Assembly: GCA_002964805.2 (NCBI GenBank)
Contig: PUDQ02000080.1
Span: 372,001 to 436,000, forward strand
DNA: 64,000 nt
Source of the DNA: Trametes villosa
Taxonomy: Eukaryota; Basidiomycota; Agaricomycetes; Polyporales; Polyporaceae
Reading direction: 5' to 3'
Made by a program: the position numbers and the translations under genes. Shown one piece after another: positions 44,052 to 56,513 of the stretch (within the stretch, counting starts at the first letter, position 1; the number at the start of each line of letters is the position of its first letter). The notes below the pieces were generated by a model. It was not told where the DNA came from. It did not search any database and saw only the letters and a program-made list of their open reading frames with translations.

Positions 44052-45425
44052 ATGGTGAGAGAATCTACGTCGCCGTCGCGCGTCGCAGTGTACACGGAGC
44101 AGCGGAGAGTCCTGCCAGAGTGAGAGATATGGGATGGATGGTGCGTTTTCAGTCCGGATGACAATCCTGTGCCGTGTGCTCACTTCTTCATAGGCAGGAC
44201 CTCCCCACTAGCAAATGAAATCTCATTGCCGAGCTTCCTCCTCTATGAGTCGAGGACAGCGTTGACGCATGAGTCGTTGCTGGGCCCGCATCTCGCTCGT
44301 CCCTCGTGGACGGACGGATGTGGGCGTTAGAGCTCCGAGTGCACGGCGACGGCTGCGGCTTTATGCTGCTGAATGCCTAGCTGACCGCCTCGTCTCAATG
44401 ACCAGCCCAAGGCCACCAAAGGATCTGGCAAGAAGCCCGCCTCCGCGCCCTTCGGCGCCAGCAAGGCCGGCAAGACTCAGAAGAACCCCCTCTTCGAGTC
44501 CCGCCCCAAGAACTTCGGTATCGGTGCGTACTGTTCTTCCATTGCCAGTCGATGCGTGTCTCATGCGAAAGTACAGGCCAGGACATCCAGCCCAAGAAGG
44601 ACTTGACCCGCTTCGTGAAGTGGCCCGAATACGTCCGCCTCCAGCGCCAGAAGGTCATCCTCAGCCAGCGCCTGAAGGTCCCCCCTGCCATCGCGCAGTT
44701 CTCCCACACCCTTGACAAGAACACTGCTACGCAGCTGTTCAAGCTCCTCAACAAGTGCGTCCGTCTTCGGTAGTTGCTCATGGCAGAACTGATGCCCTCA
44801 CCCCAGGTACCGCCCCGAGACCAAGCAGGAGAAGAAGACTCGTCTCGACGCCGTCGCGAAGGCTACTGCTGAGGAGAAGGAGGCCCAGGCCAAGGTATGT
44901 ATCTCGCATTCGACAACATGACCCAGGCTGACAATCGATGCAGGACTCCAAGAAGCCCCTCTTCGTCAAGTACGGTCTTAACCACACCGTTGCCCTCATT
45001 GAGGCCAAGAAGGCGTCGCTTGTCGTCATCGCTCACGATGTCGACCCCATTGAGCTCGTCGTCTTCCTCCCCGCCCTCTGCCGCAAGATGGGTGTCCCCT
45101 ACGTCATCGTCAAGGGCAAGGCCCGTCTCGGCACGGTCGTCCACAAGAAGACTGCTGCCGTCCTGACCCTCCAGGACGTCCGCAGCGAGGACCAGCGTGA
45201 GCTTGCCACGCTCGTCAGCGCCGCCAAGGCCAACTTGTACGTCTTATTGCCATCTTTCTCTCTCCTGGTCCTCATCTGACACTTACTTCCAGCACCGACA
45301 AGTACGAGGAGTCTCGTCGCCAGTGGGGTGGAGGCATCCGTGGCGCCAAGTCCACCCAGATGCTCCGCAAGCGTGCCAAGGCTGCGGGCCAGACCCTCTC
45401 TGTCGCGAACGCGCAGAAGCTCTGA
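44052..45425 (+). CDS. RPL8: 60S ribosomal protein eL8 (L7Ae family)
   Basis: Exons 44052-44054 (the start codon alone), 44406-44523, 44577-44754, 44807-44894, 44944-45236 and 45293-45425 give 270 residues, the usual eL8 length. The body is unmistakable: [57 protein letters not shown]. The L7Ae RNA-binding core follows ([50 protein letters not shown]) and the tail ends [17 protein letters not shown]. Known: a cytosolic large-subunit protein that binds kink-turns in rRNA. The ATG-only first exon with a 351-base intron is inferred from the good GTGAGA donor; another ATG just before a GTGCGT donor near 44140 is a rival. The codon choice looks strongly biased to C-ending codons, as expected for high expression. 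Confidence 0.93.
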
Positions 45426-45758
45426 GCGGGGAGTGTCATGTCGTGTGTGGTCGGTGCGGGCTTGTATCGGCTCTCAAAAGACGAGTGCTCGTCGTACGCG
45501 TCGTAGTCGCTGTATTGCACGCATTGTTGGAGTATGCTTATGGTACATGGAATGTATGCTTCATGGCCAGGTGGCCTCTGTGGTCCCCTCTTATCTGTTG
45601 AATGACCAAGTGCTGTGTCGTTCTGTATCTGTCGAGCTGGTGTGTCGCAAGTTTGTATGAGCGCCTGTCTTTGAGATAAGACGTACACGCTCAATTGGCG
45701 TAAGTGTAACTCTTTCCACAACCACCAACTAACCGTCGTGAACATACTGAACGAACTC
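45426..45758. other. Spacer between eL8 and next gene
   Basis: T- and G-rich 3' flank of eL8 and the short promoter of the following gene. No coding evidence. Confidence 0.4.
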
Positions 45759-46451
45759 ATGCAGTCAAGTTCTCAACCACAGGCAGCCTATAATGCAGGC
45801 CTCGGATTTGCATTCGATGTCTCAGGAAACCTCGCGCGACAGCCTTCGTTCACGCAGCTAGGCTCACAGGCTAGCGGGTCTCTGCCCGACTTGAACTCCC
45901 CGGAGGTATTCAAACAGAACATTCAGCTCATCCTGTCGCAAATCTCCCATGTGCAAATGCTCGCGACAACGGCCGCAGCAGACATGTGAGTTCAGGCTCG
46001 AGACCTTTGGATTCTTGTAAACGAGACCAAGCTAATATGTCGTCACGCAGCGAGCATGCGTACCATCCCGACAAAAACCCAGTGAATACCGCCGGTGCGC
46101 ACTTCGTAACACACCGCTCGGCCGGCGCAGAGACCCAGTGCTGACGGCTGCTCTTTCCGATATGTAGCCCTCATCGCCACGCTCAAGCAGAACCTGCAGG
46201 ACCTCGTCGAGGTTCTCCGGCAGTCGGGCGTCGGCGCTCTCCCACTCGACCCGCCGCCCGTGCCGGACACGCGCACGGACGAACAGATGCTGAAAGAGGC
46301 CGCGCGCGCGGTGCAGCTGCTGTACGAGCGGCAGCGGCGCATCCAAGAGGGCGCGGGCGTCGTGGCGAACCTGCTTGGGGCGCCGGAGCCGCCGTCGGCG
46401 AGTCAGGGGGGCCAGGCGAGTCAGAGCCAGGCGAGTCAGGCTAGGCGGTAA
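45759..46451 (+). CDS. Unrecognised small helical protein
   Basis: Exons 45759-45985, 46051-46094 and 46168-46451 join in frame to 184 residues. It starts MQSSSQPQAAYNAGLGFAFD; an in-frame GTG lies seven codons upstream but is not needed. Two helical blocks dominate: FKQNIQLILSQISHVQMLAT followed by AAADIEHAYHPDKNPVNTAA, and IATLKQNLQDLVEVLRQSG. A GVGALPLDPPPVPDTR linker then leads to a further helix with LKEAARAVQLLYERQRRIQE. The end is a Gln/Ser/Ala repeat (SQGGQASQSQASQ). The layout recalls small coiled-coil subunits of nuclear complexes such as Mediator, but I cannot match a named subunit. Not secreted. Only about 330 bases downstream of eL8 on the same strand. Confidence 0.65.
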
Positions 46452-49400
46452 TTGCGTAGGAGGTGCATGCCCACGGCGGGAGACGAGAGGTAGACGATTG
46501 TCTTCTTTAAGTGTGTTTGTAATACGCTGACCGTGACGCCGTCTACAGACATCCGGGATAATCGGTTGCAGATTGTATCTCGAGTATGGCCTCGAGCCAT
46601 AGTGTGGCAACAATAGTATCCCGCGCCTCGGATGGAAATGTTGTGGATCGGGCCATTCGCTTTGCCTAACTGTCGACCGGTATATTCCCCCCTTGTCGCA
46701 CGACCTCTTGGCCGCCATCGAAGGCGCGAAGCTGCCCCTCTGTACGCACTATGGGCACGGGCTTCCGTGGCTATCAATGATGAACCGTAGTCGAACTGGT
46801 CAAGACTCGACGTGTCCCATCGCTTCGTAGAGGGTCTAGCCAGGACGGGGTGCAGACATGTGGGTCGGCGAGGTGCGGCTGTCAAGGTTCATCTTGCTCT
46901 ATTTTCGCGTGGACATTGACGTACACCCTGTCACAACCAATAGCTATCTCAATGGCTACCTACTACGCCGTCGTCGAGGCCGAAGCCGAACGCGATATTG
47001 CACGGTCCCAGGGGACACACGTTGTCGCGCTCGAAGAATGTCAGCCACCGAGTGTCATGAATGGTCGGTTTGCCTGCCAACATACGGAATCAGCGACAGC
47101 CACGGATCATACTCTCGATCCCGGCCCAATTCAAAGACCGTCCCTCAGACGATAGACGATAGCCACCACGACCCTTGCTCGGTGGCATCATCGTTCCTTA
47201 TTCGTCGAGCGGTGGGTGGACCCCATTCCTACTGAATTGTGCACCGAGCAGCTGGAATCGCCATCGCCGCCCGTGCTTCGACTTCGCGTTCCGTAGAACG
47301 CGGCCGCCACAAATCACGGCCGATGTCTACAACGTCGGGTCGCCTATTTCATAGGTTGCCGACAGAAGACGGTCATCCTGACAATTCTGGAGTTACTAAA
47401 GGACCGCCCACACGCCATGGAAAACGTAGGGCCGACGGGTGCTGTTGGTGGAGATTAAGGAAACGTATGGACAGCTCACCGCTATTGGACGGCTTCAAAT
47501 CCACACCGTCGCCTCTTGTTCCGCCGATATCCATGTTGGGCTTGTGGAGAAGGGCCATCGCCAACTACGTTACACAGGCTGTGCTGCTGCGGATGCGGGA
47601 TGCTGGGGCGTTGAGTCCGTCATCTTCGGGCGGCCTCAAGGTACGCAGGGCTGGAAGCATTGAATATACACCTCCGTCAACACCCCTGATGTCTAGGTCA
47701 ACTCCCTTGAACGCCGCGTCAGCCGGGAAACACACGTGGCATCACAGGCTCACCTGCACAGCGTCCTATTTGGAGTACGGGAGTTGGTGTTCTTCGTTCA
47801 AACCCCGCGCCAGCCCCGGTACCCATGGACGCGTACAAGGCATTCAGTGACCACCGTATCAGACCGCGCTCTTACCTAAACCTTTGCTCATGATTCTCAG
47901 CATGGCAGCTCTCCGTTGCAGGTTGTTTCGAGCTGGCACCCCCGAACGTCGGCCTCGCCGTATGTATGTCAGCGAACCAGACGTCCGTTCTTGCCATCGC
48001 CACCACACGCCGATCGCGATGCGCGTTTATGGTAGCGTGGTTCCCTCCGCGTCGCCTGGAATAGCTCCGCACACGCTAGAAGACGGCGCGTGTATATCAG
48101 CGCGGGTGATACCGAGGGCCGCTGCGCAAAAATAGGCGTCATTTGTCGTCCGACGGCAGAAAATAGCTCAACTCGAGTCGCGACATATTCAATGGCCCAT
48201 CGCGAGGACCCCGGGCATCCGAGACAAGGTCTCAATTGCGTGCGACCTGGTCAGGCGTCGGAGTAGGAAGCGTCTGACATACGTTTACGTAGGCTGGCAC
48301 GTCGCACCGGGGTTGTGAACTTGTTGCATGATGTCGCCAGGGAAGGCGGCTGCGGCCGCCGCTGTGCCTTCTAGCCTGCGGATGTGCCGAAGTTGAGAGC
48401 TGAGTTTCGGTACCGACGGCATGTTGCGCGGGGTCCTGCGCAGACGACCTGGAAGATAGCATGGCCGTCGGCGGAAAACTGCATCATGTTCGGCTGGGCG
48501 TCCCGCCTAGCGCTGCCCGGCCCGAACATACAGGTTGCCTGTGCGTGATGACGAAGGGGCTGCAGCTGACGTTGACCTTGCTTGGCCGCCGCGAACGATC
48601 TGTCAAAAAAGCTATCACCGCCCGATATTGCGTGCATAGACCGAGAGCACACCGGATATCGCTTGACTGAACGGCCGCCGATGTCAGCTTACACCACAAC
48701 TCCGTCTCGCGCATATGCACCGTATGAGACCGGTGCCCGGTACCGCCATACCCGATGTGGGCGGACCGCCACAGCCTTCAAGAACAGAACCTGCTGTCGC
48801 TATCCTCGCATACGAGGGGCACACAGGTGCAGCAGCAGCTATCAGCGAACCAAGGTACATACCAGGCAGTGCTGTCCGAAGCAGTCAAGAACGATCCTCG
48901 TACTCAGTAGATTCCCAGCCGCATGCTGTGCCTATGAATTGTCAAGAGACCAGTAGTGTTCAGAACTGGTCGAACTGAGTTTGTGGCCTTCCCGTCCTGG
49001 AGCTCCTGGTGATGCTCTTGGCCAAATCTTAGGCACTCCGAAAATGGTTGCAGGACTTCGAGGGCGGAAGTAGCAGTTCATACGTCTGTAGAAGAGAGAT
49101 CTAGCGCAAAGGGAACGTGTTTAGCATGCTGTGAACACATACACATGTTTGGAGGCCGGTTCCGCTGTTAGTGAACGTAAGGCAAGATATTCACATAGGA
49201 CCATACCTAAAATCCCACCAATACAAGGTAAACACCCGTACCAAGCCAATCGTCATCAAGATGTTAGAACTCTCCTAAACATGGTTGAAATAGTGATGAT
49301 CATGAAGGGGTATCGGGAGGGGCCCTAGTCGTATATGCAGTAGACGTAGGTTCAGCAATTTTATGAAGCAACTAGAGCACCTGACAAACGTACCGTGAAC

Positions 49401-50872
49401 TTCGAACCGTCCCACCAATGGATAGCAATACAACGGCGATGCGCGCCTTAGAGGCATCACATCACATACCTTCAAACAAGCTCAGGTGAGCCCGCATGTG
49501 CAGTACGTACGTAGATGTTGGTCCACAAGGGTTCCTGCCGTGTGGAGCCCCCGCAATACCAATCCGCTCCATCCGTACGCACGCTGACGGCCCTTCACCC
49601 GATTGTCCGCGCTGCACAGGCATGGATCTAGCTTCCACGAACCCTGCATGCGGGCTCCGTCGGGCACCCGTCCGCCGCTCAAGAAAGACATCCAGAGAAC
49701 GGCGGACGAGAGAGGCGTGCTACCGCCATCGATAACGCGGGGCGACGCGTTCTGGTGGTGCTGCGGACGGCGAAGCGTGCGCACCGTTCCCGCGAAGCAA
49801 ATGAAAGAAACGTGGTGCGCACGGCCGCCTCGGGCATTCGCACGTTGTGTGGCTTCGCGAAGGTTGCGGGCGGCGATGACGCTCGTCACAGGGGCACGGG
49901 GAGGGTGAAGTGGCTAGAGAAGGACGTCCCGCGGAGGTCGTGGAGGCACGCTAGTAGGCGGACGGTAGTTCCGTTGTAGACACTTCGGATACACGGGACG
50001 GTGTCAGGGTACGGCGTGGATGTCCCGTGCAAGGTCATCTTACCGTTAGAGTGTTGAGATAAACGTCATTGCAAGGTCGACGGAGTAATGCTACCGTCGA
50101 CGGCGGACGTAGAGGTGTCCAGGGTCGTTGACTCCGTACAACCCTCACTGTGGCTTCGAGATGTTGATGCTTGAGGACTCGGGCCGGGAGATCCTGCGTC
50201 GTACCCGTAGGTGAGAGCCAAGCGGAATGAGGACGGGATTAGGCCCAAGAGGAACGACTTCTCACCTTCGGTGTGAACTAAAGCCTCTTGTCGGTGTGTG
50301 ATTTACCGTGCTCGAGTTCGGCTATCGCTGCTCCTGTGCATACAATAAGACCCTGCGCTTTCTCGACGCTCTAGCGCCGCAGCGACGTGAATTCCGCGCG
50401 GGCGAGTAGCGAGCCACAAAATGTTCTCCCGGGGTTGTTTTCATCGTCATCGGCGGAGGGAGGAAACGCATATCCATCGTGTCTCCCGTTACTCTGCGGA
50501 GTTGGGACGTCCTGGATTGAGGCACGTCAACAGGTGCTGAATGACCGGACGCGCTCACCATCACATCCATATATTCACAGCCCGCACATGAATGACTGCT
50601 GGCATGATCGTCTGCGGGGAGGAAGTCGACGGATCGCTGTCTAGCACGGATATCCAGACACATTCCCGGACACGACTGCCACACATCCATTCTCACCAGA
50701 TGCAGCTTCTCCCGACAAGCTAGCCGGGAAGTCGCAGAACGCGCCCCTCGCACGCCCCAGCATCGGGCCCAATCGAGCCCCGTCGCCAGAGCCGGGCGCG
50801 GGCTATTGTAAGGACGCGCGATAGCCACAGCGCGCCCCGATTCGCCGAAGATTCCGCGGGAGCGTGGGCCCG
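46452..50872. other. Long gene-poor tract
   Basis: About 4.4 kb without a supportable gene. Frames are short and overlap on both strands. A hairpin-forming pair GTCGACGG / CCGTCGAC sits around 50,078-50,103, and CACGGGAC / GTCCCGTG around 49,993-50,031. A 67-codon frame starting MATYYAVVEAEAERDIARSQ (46951) looks protein-like but is isolated. Confidence 0.35.
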
Positions 50873-50880
50873 GTGTGATG
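50873..50880. repeat. Target-site duplication, left copy
   Basis: GTGTGATG directly left of the inverted-repeat element. The matching copy, GTGTGATG at 51,897-51,904, flanks the right end. Confidence 0.7.
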
Positions 50881-51897
50881 CCCGGTGAAAAGTCGATCTG
50901 GGCGCTTCGGCTCATATCGGTTGAATTATGGTCGCAATATTCCCATCGTCTCTCATCGTCTCTCATATGTTCCTAAAAATAGTGCGTCAATGGATGTCAG
51001 GATTCCTCCTCGCGAAGTTGAGTGGATTCGAAGAAATATGGCCGCATCGCATGGGAAATATGCAAGCCTTGGTTGCATCAGGCTCACGTTGACACGATTC
51101 TGAGTTAGCAGACGGCTCGCGCGCGTGAGGCCAACTCGCGCTCGCCTGCTCACTTGCTCTCTCGCTCGACACCCTCTCTTTGTCACCTGGTGGACCCCCC
51201 TTTTCGGAACGTGAAGACATGCCCCGCGCCATGTCATAAAGTCAACCCATACAACCCTTTGCCCCGTCGCCTCTTTCCTCCTCCCCACCACCTGCCGCTG
51301 AGTCCGACTTACTCGTGGTCGCTCTCATCAGCTCGCCCCGCGTGCCTGCTCGATCCTCGCCCTCAGTAAGTCATAATTACACTAATGGCGACGGCTGATA
51401 TGGTGTTAGGAGCCCCCGTTGATCTAGGTCTAGCGCAGGTCGTCGGACACAGTGCGTGCCAGTTGGAATGGGCGCAACTCTGGGTGCCATCTACTAACGC
51501 TTACGCGATTCTTTGCATCTAGTCTACAGCTTTCTCCGAGTCGTGCTAGCTTTATGTGAGTCGGTACACCTTGAATGCTTGACGAGTCGCTAGGGACCCT
51601 TAGCCGTAGAGTAGTGTTCTATGGCCGCTATGCTGTATCTTTGTAGTGTATCCCAATATATTCGATTCGGCTCTCATATGATCCCATCGCGAGCACAGAA
51701 CGCCTGTATACGAGACCCGATAGGGGTCGATGCGGCAATATACATGGGCTGCCATGACCATATTTCACCATAATCCCCCATATTTGCTGATATGCGATTA
51801 TGGGCGCATCGGGAAAGTGGTCCCATTTTCTGCTCCCATCGGTTCACGATATTTGAACAGATGGGAGCCGAAGCGCCCAGATCGACTTTTCACCGGG
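50881..51897. mobile_element. Non-autonomous TIR DNA transposon (about 1.0 kb)
   Basis: The first 33 bases (50,881-50,913, starting CCCGGTGAAAAGTCGATCTG) are a perfect reverse complement of 51,865-51,897. Weaker complementarity continues for about 25 more bases. The copies are flanked by TGTGATG on both sides, or by the 8-base GTGTGATG if the last G is counted as target. Subterminal sequence is AT-rich with internal palindromes (GCTCCCATC ... GATGGGAGC near the right end). No frame inside resembles a transposase. Known: an 8-base duplication fits hAT or P-like elements, but the CCCGG terminus is not the hAT consensus, so I leave the superfamily open. The perfect repeats and duplication suggest a recent insertion. 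Confidence 0.82.
51865..51897. repeat. Right terminal inverted repeat
   Basis: Perfect 33-base reverse complement of 50,881-50,913, beginning GAGCCGAAGCGCCCAGATCG and ending CACCGGG next to the duplicated target. Confidence 0.85.
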
Positions 51898-51904
51898 TGT
51901 GATG

Positions 51905-54330
51905 GCCCGCCTTTTGCAGGCAACGACAGGGTTTGTTTGTCGGGACGGTGCGCGCGCGCCCCGGATATGGCGTGGTACCGCCCCCAGCTCCCGAGTCCCG
52001 CCCGCCCGCTTGACGTGTACACATCAGGGTCGCGCGCGCGGGTGAAGCGATGCTCGTGCTGTGTCGGATCATCGTCCAGGGCGGCGGTCATCTGTCTCGC
52101 CGCGGAACGCGTCGCCGGCCTGGTTCGATGCATCGCGGGTTTCTCGAACGCAGGCGCCGGTTGGGCGGCCCAGTCGCAGCTGCGCCTGCGCTACCGCGAA
52201 CAGGTGTCGAGAAGCGGATGGCGCGGCGGCCGCGTGCGAGCTCGTTTGACACTTCGCGGTCGACTGCCATGGATGGGGCGCCACCATCGAGAGGTGGGAG
52301 ACGGCCGCCGACGACAGAATCAGCCAGAAAGTCGCAGGCTAGAGTGCACCCGCACCGATGCGTAGCCTGGCGAAGACAAGCGAGATAAACGTGCGCCCAT
52401 GCGCCCTCGATGAATTTGACGTCGGCACCGCGATGTGCGCGATGGCCTCCCTTCATGTCCATGTCTGTCTGACATGAGAATGACGCAACGTATGTTTTGT
52501 GGGCGGATCCGAAGATGACGGACTGCCCGAGACAGATGCAGCCTAAGGCGGCGGCCTCGGCGTCATGTTCAAGTCACTACTATTATTGTAAAAACGAAAG
52601 CACGCGTTAGCACCCGGGCTAAAGAAACAGTCTACAACAGTCACCTGAAGGACGCACGTACTCGCTTCGCATTTGGGGCGCTGCCCATTGAGAAGTGTGC
52701 TGTGCATATCAGAACAGAACGGTCCCAGGGCCTGTCTCAGGCCAATGAGCGGAAATGAGTTCGTGTGCGCCATTTACGAGACCTTCGCTCAAGTGCTGGA
52801 GCCTGGAGTGCTGGACATCGGCTCCGTAGAATATGCCGTCAAGGTACCCGGGCAGCCCGACGTTGGAAGATAGCGTGAGGCACAACTGACCCGGATAACG
52901 GCATAGTTTCCTAACGCCCACTTTCAATTGAGCCCGAGCACACTGAGCGAGCAAGCCTGAGCAGAAAGCAGGTCATCAATTGGTGCTCACACAGCGACAT
53001 AGATGACGACGTACGCACCTCATGTATTGCCGCGCAAATATTTCCGGCATTCCGGCGAGTGCGGTGGTCTAGATCCTAACTCACGCGTCCCCGGAAACAC
53101 TCACACTCAACGACGCCCAGCGGCCGCAAGAACATAACAGGGAATCCACCAAGTCGCCGAATCCCCGAGCAAGGGCTTCCTGGGCGGCCGCCCACGCGCG
53201 TGCGACGAGCAGCACTTCACGCCGAAACGCCCTCTCGAGGCTAGCGCTCCGGAGCTCGACGAATATACTTGCACTAACACGCCCAAGACTCGCACGCACG
53301 CCCACCGCCGACGACCGCACTCGCCCACAGGAAGCAGTCGGCACGACGGTGTATCCCCGGCCGCGCGCTCCGCGAATCGCGACCGCCTTTGCATCCTGCG
53401 GGCAGCGCTCGACGCCCGAGGGCGAGCGTGTACGTGACGTACGGCAATGTGCGGCTTCGGACGCGCTCACGAGCCTCGTTGCCTGCGCCAGTCTGCCCGG
53501 CCGTTCCCATGAGCGCAGCGCATATCCGACGTGCAGCCGCGCGCTGTCCCGAATTCGGGCCTGCTTGGGCCAGCGACGGTCGCCGCGGGGTGCGACTGGC
53601 GGCCTGCAGCTGGCAACGTCGCGACGCGCATATAATACGAAGGGCATAACGTGATGCATACGGAAGATTCAGCGGTGAGAGAAGGTGGTACGTACCCTGG
53701 CCTGCTGCCCCCGGCAGACGATGGGGATATTCCCAAGTCCGATGCGGTGCACGCCTGTTGCTGCGTCACGCGCGGGCGACGAGTCACCCCGCCATGTATT
53801 GCACAATGCAGGCCCGCGCAGTGCGCAGTGCCCCGGGTCCCGCTCTGCCCGCCCACACAGGGCCGTGCGCTCCTGAGTCCTCAGCCTTGGGCACGGGCAC
53901 GCTCGCCGAGCCTCCGGCGTACCTGGAGAGATCGCCCCCGCCGATTGTCGCCTGCGGGGTGCGGGGGAATCGGAGATGCGCTCTCGGCATCTGGCTTGGG
54001 GGGTTGGCAGCTGCTCGGAGGTCGCTCGCTGCCTTCCACCGTGCGGTCGAGACCGGTCGGGGGAGGGGTGTGGTGGTCGTTGGAGGAGGCATGGGGCGGC
54101 GATTTGCTAACCAGCCTTGGCGACGATCTGTGAACCATAGTGAGCGACTAACCACCAGCGCGCGAGTGGTTACCACTCACGAGATGCGTATGACGCCCGG
54201 TCTTGCTTTACGAGACGTACTGGTTAGGCTAGAGCACAACCGTACAGATACACTCTGTGGTCTGACGGGGGCCAACCCGGGATCAACGTTAGACACAACA
54301 AACTCTATCCATGCATGGCCTGTCAACCAC
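51905..54330. other. Gene-poor tract after the transposon
   Basis: GC-rich with overlapping frames on both strands and no recognisable domain. The right part is the 3' flank of the LENG1-like gene. Confidence 0.35.
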
Positions 54331-55416
54331 TCACCACCGTCCACCATACCTCCTCCCGCTGTCTCCACCCCGCTCGCGTTCCCACCCTCTCTGCCGCTCT
54401 CTCCGCACCTCCTCCACCTCTCTCCGATTAAACACATCCCCGTAACCCCCGGCCCTCCCACCACTACCGTGCACGGTACTCGGCGTCTCGCTGCCCGCCA
54501 TCTCGCGCTTCTTCCGCGCGATGAGCGCCCGTGCGCGCTCGCGCTCCGTTGACTCGCGTGCCAGGCGCGCGGACACCTCGGGCGGTGCCTGCAGGTCAGG
54601 GCGCGAGGTGAGGCGCGTATCGCGGCGGCGCTGTGTGGATGCGGATGCGGAGGTGGACGGCCCAGAGCTGGGGCGCGAGGAGAGCTGGGTGTTTATTGCG
54701 GTGAGCGGGTCGTGTGCGGACTTGCGCTGCAGGTCGCGGCGGCTGCATATAGCTCGTTAGTTACTGTATGCGTGATAGTGTGAGGGAAGGCGCATACAGT
54801 CGATCCTCTTCCGTCTCCCAGGGCTTCTGCCTTGCGGTGCTTGTGCTCGCGGCAGTGTTCCTCTCGGAGTCGACATACCATGGCTTGAGGTCTTTCGCGG
54901 TCGGTGCGAGTGCTACTCCTTTCTCGTCCTCTTCCGGGGGAGGTTTCTTGGTCGATCGGCCGTGCACGGGGACCACACTCTATCAAATCAAACCAAACAA
55001 TCAACACACTTGAACACAATGAGACAGAAACAGAACACGTACCCGCTCGAGGTCCTCGAAGAGGTTGATATGTCCGCTTGTAGTCGTGAGCGTCGAGACT
55101 GGGACTACTGCGGTCGACGGCCCCGCCTCTATCTCCCCCTCCGCATCATCTCGGTCTTTGCCCTTCTTGCTCGACTTTCCGCCCGACAGCCCCGCGCGTG
55201 CCCTCAGTAGGTCAATACGCGCCTCCGAGTCCTGCAGCGTTCATTCAGCCCTCAGCCCCGCACGCAAGCAGGGATGAGATCTACCGCAAGCATCATACGG
55301 CCCTCAGCGACGGCCTCGGCCTGCCGCGCAGCCTCCTCATCGCGCCGGACACGCTCGATATTGTCCCGCCGGTAGGGATGGTACGACTTGTGGTGCGCGA
55401 TGTTCAGCTTTCCCAT
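54331..55416 (-). CDS. LENG1 / CIR-N domain protein
   Basis: Four exons (55416-55285, 55231-55043, 54979-54798, 54742-54331) join in frame to 304 residues. The N-terminus is the diagnostic CIR-N block: MGKLNIAHHKSYHPYRRDNI, then ERVRRDEEAARQ and SEARIDLLRAR. HINLFEDLER follows and the mid-region contains APTAKDLKPWYVDSE and a RRDLQRKSAHDPLTAI segment, matching LENG1-type proteins. The C-terminus is a basic coiled coil (TERERARALIARKKREM) and an Arg/Gly/Glu-rich tail ending GRRYGGRW. Known: CIR-N proteins are nuclear and associate with splicing or transcriptional corepression. The role here is by homology only. Introns are 53-63 bases and the phases match. Confidence 0.85.
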
Positions 55417-56513
55417 CTTGGCCTTCCTTCGGGTTCTTGTCCGCTATAGGTATACGCAGGCCGAGGCTGTGGGTATCTGTTACACGTTCTGAACACTGTA
55501 CGAGACGGTGTATGGTGAAAATAGTTTGCTTAAGCTCCAGTCAGAGAGTGGCAGCAGTGAACGCGGGGAAGGAACCAGCGGCAGCGTGCAGGTGGCGGCG
55601 AGATCGAAGATGCGCCTCCCGTAAGCGCGCGCCGCACGAACGGTGTAGCACGGGCGCCTGCGCTCCGCCTGGGGCACACCCCGCCCGGGGCTGCGGGGCG
55701 ACGTAGAGTTTGCCTCGCGTCCACAACACGACCAGGGGCACGGCCAGATGACGCACCCGGTGCGTACGACCTGCCCCATTCTCCCGCCAAAACACACACG
55801 GCTGCGACACACGGCGGGAGAAGGCGCGGCGTGCCAAGCAGACGTGTGCGTCCACGCTGCCGGTGCGGGAGAACGAGCGAACGGTGCGCGGGCACGTTGC
55901 GGCGCGGACACGAAGAACAGGCCGAGCAGGACGCGCAGGCGTGGATCCGCGCGGCGGGTCGGGTGGGAGCGCGCGCCGAAACAAGCTGCGTGCGTGGGCG
56001 AGAGAGGCCGGAAGCGGCACATGGCATTAGATACTACTAGATACGACTACTTCGGGATATACATGCGTGGTTGCTCGTCTGCGCGCACTCCGCCGCCCTC
56101 CGCACCGCCGCCCGCACCGACGGCCAGCCGTGTCGGTGTCGAGGCAGCGGGCGCAGGGAGCCGGGGGCGCGCACGGACGCAGCACCCCCGCCGGTCTGGC
56201 CGATGCGGCGGGGGTAGTGGGGCGAGGAGAGGGTGGTGGTGGTGGTGGTAGTGCGTGCGGTGTGCGGGTGTGCGCGAGTGCTGCGTGTATACAGAGCCCG
56301 GGCGGGCGACAAGGCGTGGCGTGGCGGGGGTGACAGATCGGTAGGTCGGGAGGGCTTCCCGGCCCTGGCTTGCGCTCCGCCCCTGACGGAGATCGCCGAC
56401 ACGCCGTGCGCCTTCGACCGCCCCGACCCCTCACACGGCGATCAAGGATGCGGCGGCGACAATATACAGGTAGGCGGCGGCGGCGGCGGGAGGGGGGCGG
56501 AGGCGCGGGGGTG
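55417..56513. other. GC-rich spacer, no gene seen
   Basis: Between the LENG1-like gene and the end of the cyclophilin gene. Contains GGT/GGC microsatellite-like runs (GGTGGTGGTGGTGGTGG at about 56232-56248 and GGCGGCGGCGGCGG at about 56474-56487). Overlapping Arg/Pro-rich frames are compositional artefacts. Confidence 0.4.
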
